64,000 nt of DNA, taken from contig JAAALK010000286.1 in assembly GCA_019279435.1 (NCBI GenBank), forward strand, positions 28,085,712 through 28,149,711, written 5' to 3'. Numbering within the stretch: the stretch's first letter is position 1; every line of letters begins with the position of its first letter. This DNA is from Zizania palustris (taxonomy: Eukaryota > Streptophyta > Magnoliopsida > Poales > Poaceae). The notes under the pieces were generated by a model, which was not told where the DNA came from, ran no database searches, and saw nothing but the letters and a program-made list of their open reading frames with translations. This document shows positions 55,191 to 64,000 of this stretch, one piece after another. The position numbers and the translations under genes are program-made.

Positions 55191-57463
55191 TCACAAATGC
55201 TCAAAAGTAGACTGATCTAGGGGTTTGGTGAAAATGTCAGCCAACTGATGATAGGTATCAACATGAACAAGGTCAATCACACCTTTCTCATATTGATCCC
55301 TCAGAAAGTGAAAGCGCACATCAATATGTTTGGTTTTTGAATGAAGACATGAGTTTTCCCTACACTAATCACGCTGGTACTATCACAAAACAAAGGTACT
55401 CTGGCAGGGAAGAACAACCCAAAATCTCTCAGAGTGGAAATCATCAAAACTAACTGTGAGCAGCAGCTACATACTCAGCCTCTGTGGTAGAAAGCGCAAC
55501 TCCAGATTGCTTACGCGAAGACCAAGAAACAAGCGAAGAACTAAGAAACTGGCAAGTACCGGAAGTCAACTTGCGATCCAGCCGGCACCCACCAAAATCA
55601 GTGTTAGAAAAGCCAGATAAATCAAGAGACGATGATGCTGAATAGTAAAGACCTAGATCAGGCGCATAGGTAAGGTACCTGAAAATGTGCTTGACAGCCT
55701 ACCGATGAGATGCACGTGGTGAAGATTGGAAGCGCGCGCACAGTCCCACGGCAAACTGAATGTTTGGTCTCATCGTTGTCAAGTAAAGCAGTGATCCGAT
55801 CATCCCTCGATACTCTCTCTCGTTGACCTTGACACTGCTCTCGTCCTTGTCCAGACCCCCAGATGTACCCATTGGGGTCATCTGAGGCTTCAGCTCTCCA
55901 CGAAAGTCAAACTTCTTCAGCATATCCCGCGTGTACTTGCTCTAGTGCATGAAGATGTCGTCCTTGGTCTGCTTGATCTGAAGCCCTAAGAAGTACTTGA
56001 GCTCACCCATGAGGCTCATCTCAAACTCGTTGTGCATCTGCTCAGAAACATGGACACAAGCTCATTGGTAGAACCACCAAAAATAATGTCATCCACGTAA
56101 ATCTAAGCAATCAAGAAGTCTAAGCCATCTCTAAGCAAGAAAAGAGTCTTGTCCACAGAACCCATCACAAAGCCACTTGTTGTAGCAATTGTGTTAGCTA
56201 CAGCACAGGTTTGTAGGTGTGTATATGGTGTGTTAAATGAACCTCGAAGGGTTCTCTCGGAGGGAGAAAGAATTTATACTGGTTCGGACCTCCCCTAGGG
56301 GATAATAGCCCTACGTCTAGGTTGTGGTGGATTTGGCATGGTATGCCTCGGTGTGGTGTAGTGAACTCTAGGGTTTCATGGTTCCTGGAGAAGCTAACCT
56401 GTTACAAGGGCTTGGCCCTGCTTTTATAGGCACGCAGGCCAAAGGAAAAGACCAAAATGCCCTTTATAAGTCCTAGTCTTATAGGGGCAGAAAGGGGAAA
56501 AAGAGATAGCTACTATACAAAAGTGCTTTACAGCTTTACAGGCATGTCAGACAACGTCACATCTTGACTAGCTAAATGACATACTGGGGGCAGAGGGGCC
56601 CCTGGTATGGCTTCTACACTGTAGCGGGGTACAAAATATCTTCTAGGTTTGGAGTAGGGGCCGGAGCTCTTCAGGCGGAGGCTGCAAGGGAGGCTTCGAA
56701 GTACACTCTGAAGTGGGCTTCGAAGTATACTCCGAACTGAGCTCCGAGCTGGGGCTCCAAATTGGGGTCTCGGAGACTAAGCTTCGCACTGGCTCTGAGG
56801 AGCTCCGAAGGGGTCTCGAAGGTTAACTCCGATCAGAGTCCGAAGGCTAACTCCGAACAAGGCTCTAAGGCTAACTCCGAACAAGGCCCGGAGGCTAACT
56901 TCGAAGTTGGCCTGAGACTTATCTTCTGGCAAACTTTAAGGAATCTTGAGGGCTTCGCTCTGGAGGCCTCCGAAGGGGTTCGGAGGCCTCGCTCCAGAAG
57001 GCTTCGAAGTGAACCCTGGGACTTGGAAATAGTTCTTCAGAAAGGAACATGCTTCGACAATGTTGGGCTCTGGGCCGAAGGCTGTCAGAGGTTGTCGTCA
57101 TTTGGCCCCTGTTTAAGGGAAAACTATTCCCCAACACCACTCCCCAACAAAAACTGCTTTAAGCGGTCATACCAAGCCCTGGGGGCTTGCTTCAGACCAT
57201 ATAAAGATTTCTACAACTTGAAAACATGTCGAGGAAACTTAGGGTTCTCAAAACCGGGGCTGCCTAACATAGATCTCCTCCTCTATGTACCCGTTCAGAA
57301 AAGCACTCTTGACATCCATTTGAAAAAGCTTAAAACCTTTAGAAGCAATGAATGCCAAAAGTATGCGAATGGACTCAAGATGGGCGACAAGGGCGAAGGT
57401 CTCCTCAAAATCAATACCCTCTTTTTGGCAAAACCCTAGGCAACTAATCGAGCTTTGTTGCAC
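55191..57463 (-). pseudogene. Sirevirus-2 RT and RNase H, split by a solo LTR
   Basis: RT start at 57248-57463 (KEGIDFEETFALVAHLESIR, KSAFLNGYIEEEIYVRQP). The rest resumes left of the solo LTR from 56177: YVDDI-type text near 56085 with a stop, then LLYLTTMRPNIQFAVGLCAR in 55699-55923 and RNase H remnants to about 55191. Many stops and small indels; clearly dead. Confidence 0.88.
56178..57136. repeat. Solo LTR (959 bp) with perfect duplication
   Basis: TGTTGTAGC...CCCCAACA flanked by CCACT on both sides (56173-56177 and 57137-57141). The uninterrupted equivalent at 7303-7320 confirms insertion into RT. Contains many CTTCGAAG/CTCCGAA words (56690-57020) and a TTTATAGG box near 56421. Family not identified; gypsy-like by its ends. 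Confidence 0.9.
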
Positions 57464-58086
57464 ACCACAACCCCATATTCACCGTGCTTGTTCTTAAACA
57501 CCCACTTGGTGCCTATGGGGTTGCATCTAGGTGGCAGCTCAACTAGTGTCCAAACCCGATTGCGAACAAAGTTCTCAAGCTCTTCTTGCATGGCGTTTAT
57601 CCAATTTGCATCCGAAAGAGCATGAGAAACATCTCTGGTCTCAAAAGAGGCAACAAACACAGACTCAACAAACACAACAAGTGAGCCAACAGAAGAACGC
57701 AAGGATCTCAAAGTGAGATCACCAATGATGAGCTCTAAGGGGTGATCACGCTGAACTGCTCGGGATCCTAGGTGATCTGAAGTCACCTCACCGGAGTCAG
57801 CAGTTGGCACCTCTGGACTCGATTGAGGGGGCTTGATCGAAGTGGAAGAAGTGATTAGAGGTCCACCCTCATCCTCAGTCAAAGTCTCAGAAGGTGTGGG
57901 GTCTACAGGTTGTGTAGAAGGCCCACCCTCATCAACAATAGGAGTGTCATCATCTTCCTCAAAGATGGACTCTCCAAGCTCATCATCTCCAGAAAGCTCG
58001 AAAGAAGGAGTGAGTGAAGGCATGGACTCATCAAAATAAACCTCACACGTCTTGAGGTTCCAAACACGGAAGCCTCGAGAATACAA
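57436..58086 (-). pseudogene. Sirevirus-2 integrase-RT linker
   Basis: Counterpart of 7656-8276: MYSRGFRVWNLKTCEV, the acidic SFELSGDDELGESIFEEDDD, and DANWINAMQEELENFVRNRV to KWVFKNKHGEYGVVVCNKAR. The whole 216-residue stretch is open. It keeps a sense codon where Sirevirus-1 has the 7656 stop. Confidence 0.85.
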
Positions 58087-58116
58087 AGCATAACAAAGAA
58101 AGACTCCATCCCAGCA

Positions 58117-59270
58117 CTAAGACTCAAACTTTTCCAAATGACATCCCTTCATGAGCACAAAGCACTTGCAGCCAAATGCTCGCAAGTGACTCACCTTGGG
58201 CTGTCTGCCAAACCACAACTCATATGATGTCTTACCTAAGTAAGCTCTAAGAAAAATGCGGTTGGCCAGATAGCAAGCCGTGTTCATGGCTTTAGCCCAA
58301 AAGCGCCTAGGAGTCCTATGCTCATCGAGCATCGTCCTGGCCATCTCGACCAGTGTGCGGTTCTTTCATTCCACAACGTCGTTCTGTGGGGGAGTGTAAG
58401 GAGTAGAAAACTGGTGCTCAAGACCCTGATCACTACAGAAGCTGACAAACTAAGAATTCTTAAACTCATAGCTGTTGTTAGAGTGAATTGCTCGCATCCG
58501 ACCATTGTTCTCATTCTTCAGCTTCAAAATCAAGTCATGAACAAACTGGAAAGCCTCATCCTTAGACTCCAAAAAGAAAACCCACAAGAATTGAGAAAAA
58601 TCGTCAACTATCACAAGTGTGTACCACTTCCCACTGACTGAGTGTACCCGAGCTAGACCAACAGCATCCATGTGAAACAGTTCTCCCGGGTATGAAGTCA
58701 TCACCTGAGTCACAGGTGTGTGAGAAGCGGCAACCATTTTCCCATAATGATAGGGATGGCAAACTAGATCCTTCTCCATCTTAAGCTTGGGCAATCCTCG
58801 GATAAGGTCCATAGAGCTCAATCTGACTAGCAAATCAAAGCCCAAATGACCTAATCTCCTATGCCATCTCCAAAGCTCAGAGGAGGATCCAGCAATCAAA
58901 CAGCAAGAAGGGCCAAAGAACTAGAGAAATCAATTCGAAAAACCATACCGAAGGGTAAGATCTAGCAAACCAAAGATCCTCTAGAATCCACAACAGAAGA
59001 CATGCCCTTCTTAAAACGAACCTCTAAACAATCCTCAAGATGTTGCGAAACAGGGACCAAATTAAAACTCAAGTTTCCAACCAAAGCAACATTTTTCAAA
59101 GAGAAATGGTCAGAGATTCGAATTGAGCCAATGTCGTGTACCTTCCCTTGACCACTGTTCCCGAATGTGATGTACTCCTTGGAGCTCGGGGAAGTGAGGC
59201 TGGAGAACCATCTGCGATGTCCCGTCATGTGGTGAGAGCATCCTGAATCCATGATCCACATGTCCTCCTG
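58117..59270 (-). pseudogene. Sirevirus-2 protease and integrase
   Basis: Protease WIMDSGCSHHMTG near 59255; pre-integrase WHRRLGHLGFDLL; integrase acidic positions now read HMDAVG, IHSNNSYEF (the second Asp changed to Asn) and NERTAHW, split over frames at about 58450 and 58344. Ends with GKTSYELWFGRQPKVSHLRA. Stops near 58950, 58447 and 58117 and the lost catalytic Asp show decay. Confidence 0.88.
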
Positions 59271-59280
59271 TCCTCGATCC

Positions 59281-61637
59281 TACACGATCAATGGTCATAA
59301 GTAGGAGCAAATGATCCGACACCAGGTTTAGCAAAAGAGCTAAACCAGTGTCGAGCCATCTGCTCAAAAGAAGGAAATCAGAAGGAATCATAAGAGTCTG
59401 GACCAAAACATGACTCAAAACACGGTCCTCTGTTCTGCCTAAAGTCTCGGCCACGAAGTTCAAAGCCGTATCCAAAACGACCTAGAGCTCTGCCGGAGCG
59501 AAAACCACCCTCTAGAGCATGAACATGAAAGTCGTCTCCTATACCACCACCTACACAATGCGGCCTGGCGTCTAGCCTCTCTCTCTGCATCGAGGGACTC
59601 TCTGTCTACCACCCTACTAGTAGAACTACTCTTGTCAACCTCGAGCTCTCTCTGCTCTCTCAACCCACTTCCTCCTGAAGCAAAACTCCTCAAGATGACC
59701 GTCTCTCTGGCAAAACTCACAGTGATAGGTAGGCTTCTTAGGATGTGGTTGAGGCTTGAGGTTCTTGGGCTTGGTGGTGTTGGGTGTAGACTCTTTGGTG
59801 TGAGAGGGTCCATGTAGAGAGTCAAGAGAAGTGTGGAGATGCTTGGGCTTTGGGATCCAGATAGGCTTCTTGGGTGGAGCTTTAGGTTGTTCTTGGAACA
59901 CTCCATCCTTGGGCTGACAGGCCTGGAAAGACTCAGTGGAATGGGTCTTGGGATATCTCTGCTCTGGAGTCATCTTACTCCACTCCAGTACATGGCTAAT
60001 GGCACTCTCAAAGTCAGACTTGGTGTAGGTGTAACCTACCCCAAACCCATCCTACCTATTAAACTGCTTGATCATCATGCCGAGCTATGGCTCTCTAGCA
60101 CTTACCCAACTCAGGATCTGACGGAGGTAAAAGTTCTCGTTCTGAGCATTAGCTAGCTCCTCTCTCAAAGAAGCTAGCACCTCCACCTGAGACAAGCAGA
60201 TCTCACACTCTCTATCACCTTGAACAGACTTCTCAGCTTTTAGCTTGATTAGTTCCAATTTCAGGGACAAGGAGTTCTCACAAACAGTGGGTGGAACTAA
60301 CAATGTCTCAAGCTCTAGCTTAGTCTGCTCTAGCTCATCTCTGACTCTCTCTAACTCGCCCAGCTGCTAATCACTCTTGGCTCTTAGCTTAGCTAAACTA
60401 GCTAGATGGGATGGGCAGTCTACATAGGGCACGACGACAGTGGCATGAGCATCTTTCAACTCTAGCTGAGCGCTCTCAAGCTCAGTGGCCAAAGCATCTC
60501 TCTCATCTACCCTCTCAGTGTACCTGGACTTTAGAGTCGTCAGGTCACACAACAGCATCTCGCATTTAGGGCACTCACTGCTACCACCCAAGCAAGGGGA
60601 AGAAGATAGACTCTCAATCTTGACATTGGCCATGGCAAGATCACTCTCCAGCTCATCTATCCTCTTTTTGCCCCTCTAAGTAGTTTCTCCCGATACCTCA
60701 ACTCCTCACGGTTCTCTTCTAGTAAATAAACGACTTCTTATTCATAGGAAGATACCTTTTCATTGTCTTCATCGTCGGAGTTGTCGGGGGAGCCCTTCTC
60801 TTCCTTATCTCCAAGAGTCATTGAGCAGAAGCTCTTGCGGGATCTTCGGCTGTGGTGCGAGCGGCTCTTTGGCTAGTCCCCGAAGGCCATGAAGTAGAGG
60901 CCTGCCAGACCATACTTGTCCTTCCCCTTCTTGATCACGATCTCCTCATCACTTGAGCTTGATGAACAGGAAGACGATGATGACCTCTTGGAGTAGCTTC
61001 TCTCCATCTCGGCGAAGAAGGCCTTGTTTCTCTTCTTGTTCTTACGCCGGTAGTCCTTTAGGGCCTTTCGAAAGAACTTCGTCTTTTGCTTGCCCTTTGT
61101 GAAGGTGGAGCTATCGTGCTTGCCAGAGTCGTAGGAGTCATCGCTGGTGCCCTTCTTGTGACTGTTCCGCTTGGGTCAGTCAGCGATGAAGTGACCTGGA
61201 TCACCACACTCAAAGCATTCAGATTTTGTGCCGTGAATCAAGCTAATCCTCGGTGATAGACATCAAAGAGAACGTAGCACAGCTCAATGAGGAGGAGTCA
61301 ACAGAAGGAGTCACGAGGGCCAGGGTTTTTGAACCAGATCCACTGAGATTTGATCTCAACTGGATATCAACCTCTCTGGCCTTGAGCTTACTAAAAAGCT
61401 CTGCGATGGTCAAGGTATCATAAGAGGTGCTCTCAATGATAGAGGATACCTTGATCTTCTAGATCTTAGGGTCCAAGGTATGAAGAACCTTAAGCGTCTG
61501 CTCATGATCTAAGACCAGCTGAACTCCATCGGCCTTGTTAGCCCGAAGCTTGTTGATGATCGATTGAAAATGATCAAACAAAGCTTCAACATATTCACCC
61601 GGCTTCTGTGTGAAATGTTCAGATTCACCCGGCTTCT
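59281..61637 (-). pseudogene. Sirevirus-2 gag, decayed and truncated
   Basis: Second knuckle CEFCQRDGHLEEFC at about 59720 and the coiled-coil-like part SLKLELIKLKAEKSVQGDRE near 60260. The frame at 60367-60633 has another Cys pair (CPKCEMLLCD). The N-terminal knuckle region is near 61210 with a deletion just beyond. The gag-to-protease step again has a TGA in the gag frame (about 59292) with protease in the -1 frame. It ends within the N-terminal Gag fold at 61637. Confidence 0.82.
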
Positions 61638-61926
61638 GTACAATTTTTCAAGTTGCAATGTTTAGCATCCAAAGAAAAGGAGTCTTGCTATCAAGCAGAT
61701 AAAAGATAGCTAAAGCAGTCCTGCCTAAACATGCTAGATTTAAGACTAAGCAGTGAGCATGATTTGATTTTGGAAAGAAAAATCATGCACATAATGTTTC
61801 AGACATATTAAATAGAGCTGACCTGACATGATTTCATGAATTAAAATCAGGCATATAAGAGCAAAAGATGTAAATGCAATTTCACACATAATGAGCATAT
61901 GCAAGACAATCAAAATCTGCTCCCCC

Positions 61927-63364
61927 TCACAAAATGTTGTAAGGGTGATAAACACCAAGTTCCCCATGCAAGTAGGCAAAATGAGAAGCATCGAGGGGTT
62001 TTGTGAAAATATCGGCTAGCTGGTGTTGGGTATCAACATATTGAAGCTCAATATCACCCTTCTCATTATGATCTCTAAGAAAATGATATCGCACATCAAT
62101 GTGTTTGGTTCTGAAATGCTGAACCGGGTTGTTTGCAATACAAATAGCACTAGTGTTATCACAGAAAAGTGGAACACTCTTATAATCTAACCCAAAATCC
62201 CGCAAAGTGGAAACCATCCATAAAATCTGAGAGCAACAGCTAGCTGCAGCAACATATTCGGCCTCAGCCGTCGATTGTGCAACACTAGATTGTTTGCGAG
62301 AAGACCAGCAAACCAGTGAAGTACCCAGAAAATGACAAGTACTAGAGGTACTTTTCCTATCAATCCTACACCCAGCAAAGTCTGCATCGGAATAACCTCG
62401 AAGACACAAAGAGGAAGATGCAGAATACCAAATCTCAAATTCGAGGGTATGTTTGAGATACCTAAGAATGCGCTTTACCGCTTCTCGGTGTGAAGCTCGT
62501 GGGGAAGCCTGAAAATGAGCGCACAGACACACGACGAAGTGTATGTCCGACCCCGTAGCAGTCAAGTAGAGGAGGGAGTCGATCATGCTTCGGAACTCCT
62601 TCTGATCTACGACTTCTCCATCCTCATCAAGATCCAATGCTACAGATGTATCCATTGGAGTGGCGAGGGGCTTCGCATCAACCATGTTGAATTTCTTGAG
62701 CAGGTCCTTGGTGTACTTCGTCTGGTGGACGAAAGTACCTTGTTTGCTTTGCTTGATTTGCAAACCAAGGAAAAAAGTGAGTTTGCCCATCATGGACATC
62801 TCAAACTCCCTGCTCATGGCATGTGTAAACTCGGCAACCAAAGCATGAGAAGAGCCACCAAAGATGATATCATCCACATAAATCTAGACTAGGAGGAAAT
62901 CTTTGCCATGCTTGAGAGTGAACAGGGTTTTATCAACAGATCCCATCAAATACCCCCGCTCAAGTAGAAAAGACTTAAGTCTATCATTCCATGCCCGAGG
63001 GGCCTGCTTGAGTCCATAAAGAGCCTTATGAAGTTTAAGTACTTTATGTGGGTATTTGGGGTTTTCAAAACCAGGGGGTTGTTTTACATAAACATCTTCG
63101 CCTATGAAGCCATTAAGAAAAAGCACTTTTGACATCCATTTGATCGAGTTTGAATCCCTAGGATGTCGCAAATGCAAGTAAAATCCTAATGGCCTCAAGA
63201 CGAGCAACAGGTGCAAAAGTTTCAGTAAAATCAATCCCTTCTAATTGAGAATAACCCTGAGCTACAAGTCTAGCCTTGTTTCTAACTAAAGTCCCATCCT
63301 CCCCTTGTTTGTTTTTGAAAATCCATTTTGTTTCCAATGAAATGAACATGTGGTGGAGGATCAA
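61927..63364 (-). pseudogene. Sirevirus-4 RNase H and RT
   Basis: The open frame 61927-62877 spans MDDIIFGGSSHALVAEFTHA (RT YVDD with an in-frame stop just before it) to the RNase H motifs LRGYSDADFAGCRIDRKSTS, STAEAEYVAAASCCSQI and the tail HQLADIFTKPLDASHFAYLH. The N-terminal RT is at 62884-63234 (VLFLNGFIGEDVYVKQPPGF, LYGLKQAPRAWNDRL) and 63158-63364 (WIFKNKQGEDGTLVRNKARL), with frame changes between. Better preserved than Sirevirus-3. Confidence 0.9.
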
Positions 63365-64000
63365 CTAAAGTCCAGACTTGGTTTCTCTCAAAATTTTCAA
63401 GTTCTTCATGCATGGCATTGATCCAACTAGAATCAGAAAGTGCATGACTAACATCTAAGGGCTCAAAAGAGGCAACAAAAGTGGAATCAATGAAATGAGC
63501 ATGAGAACGTGTTATCCTTTGATTAAGCTCACCAATGATCTGCTCTGGAGGATGCATCCTTTGAACATGATGTGGAGCCTCGCGGCGGGATGCAGTCTCC
63601 CCCTCAACTTGTGCGTTGGAATGGTCCAAGATGACCGATGTCGAGGTAGTTGCTTCGGGACCTTGTGCCAAAGTAGTCGAAGTGGGGTCGGCTTCGGGGG
63701 TCAATGTCGAGGGTAGTAGGGGTTCATCCTCGAAATCTCTGGGATCTTCTTCTTCGAAGATGGTCTGCTCCATGTCGTGTTCATTTGCCTGTTCAAAGGT
63801 AGAACTAACAGAGCGGGTTGATTCATCAAAAGTCACATCACATGACTCGATGACAGTGTTAGTTTACAAATTATAAACACGGTAAGAATGACCATGTGTA
63901 CTGTAACCCAAAAAGATCCCGTCAGAAGAGCGCGACTCAAATTTATCCAAATTTCCACGTTTTTGGATAAAGCAATGACAACCAAAGACTCGAAGATGAG
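63282..64000 (-). pseudogene. Sirevirus-4 integrase end and linker
   Basis: Acidic linker (FEQANEHDMEQTIFEEEDPR) in 63282-63836, then SSWINAMHEELENFERNQVW. Right of 63836 the integrase C-terminus (FGCHCFIQKRGNLDKFESRS-like text) reaches the edge. Frame changes occur near 63360 and 63860. Confidence 0.8.

Larger units (their letters stand above)
52274..61637 (-). mobile_element. Sirevirus-2, decayed, 5' end missing
   Basis: Same organisation as Sirevirus-1 with about 85-90 percent similar stretches by eye: 3' LTR 52274-53761, polypurine tracts, RNase H/RT split by a solo LTR, linker, integrase, protease, gag. Gag stops at about 61637, joined to the 3' region of another Sirevirus; the 5' LTR and primer site are missing. 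Compared with Sirevirus-1 it lacks about 85 bp of gag near 61236 but keeps the ~225 bp (60420-60645) that Sirevirus-1 lost. Confidence 0.88.
61638..64000 (-). mobile_element. Sirevirus-4, 3' half, continues past the window
   Basis: From about 61638 the text is the 3' region of a Sirevirus of the same subfamily as Sirevirus-3 (compare 19650-20098), then RNase H, RT, linker and the integrase end at the right edge. Its 3' LTR is missing: the joint with Sirevirus-2 gag falls inside its 3' region. Confidence 0.85.

Noticed and set aside
56762..57439. 225-residue + strand frame
   Set aside because: It runs from a solo LTR across its border into antisense RT sequence; repeats of NSEQG-like text come from LTR words.

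Overview
The window is nuclear DNA from a grass (Poaceae, probably a panicoid relative of maize, sorghum or sugarcane). It carries Ji/Opie-like Sireviruses with tRNA-Met primer sites and LTRs in the TGTAGGACCG family (read on +), Tat-type and chromovirus-type Ty3/gypsy elements, and a large composite insert of plastid DNA (NUPT). The plastid copy has grass traits: an intron-less rpoC1, a 1075-codon rpoB and a decayed ycf2. I find no host protein-coding gene; the 64 kb is retrotransposon nests plus plastid DNA.

Layout. 1-3003: end of a + strand gypsy element (RNase H, integrase, polypurine tract, start of its 3' LTR). That LTR is split by a nearly complete minus-strand Sirevirus (3004-15518), whose gag holds a truncated LTR of a relative (10609-12130). 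The host LTR resumes at 15519, followed by unclassified DNA to about 17240. 17241-24569 is the 3' half of another Sirevirus, split by a 3.35-kb solo LTR (20099-23450), and is abutted by a different Copia element (24570-27822).

27823 to about 46355 is plastid DNA built from four plastome regions: a ycf2 remnant with the first 16 nt of trnI-CAU (inverted repeat); ndhF-rpl32-trnL(UAG)-ccsA-ndhD (small single copy) with a duplicated ndhD piece; the rpoB upstream region, rpoB and rpoC1 (large single copy); and petA-cemA-ycf4 (another part of the large single copy, joined tail-in). Several joints share 5-7 bp. A young Tat-type LTR retrotransposon (33583-39444, 498-bp LTRs, TSD ATATG) sits about 170 bp upstream of the rpoB start and carries a 1000-N assembly gap. 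The insertion shows that this plastid DNA is nuclear. rpoB, ccsA and rpl32 are open from end to end; ndhF, ndhD, rpoC1, petA, cemA and ycf4 are broken.

46590-52273 is a patchwork of truncated pieces: chromovirus RT, Copia gag/pre-integrase, a Sirevirus LTR end, a gypsy LTR with a 54-bp tandem repeat, and part of the long LTR seen at 20099. 52274 to about 61637 is a second, more decayed copy of the first Sirevirus type, with a 959-bp solo LTR (TSD CCACT) in its RT. From about 61638 to the end is the 3' half of a fourth Sirevirus.

Nothing here works as an operon or pathway. The order of events is readable: gypsy element, then Sirevirus insertion into its LTR; separately, plastid DNA capture, then a recent Tat insertion. 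Coordinates of truncated junctions are approximate, and all family and homology calls come from reading the sequence, not from database searches.
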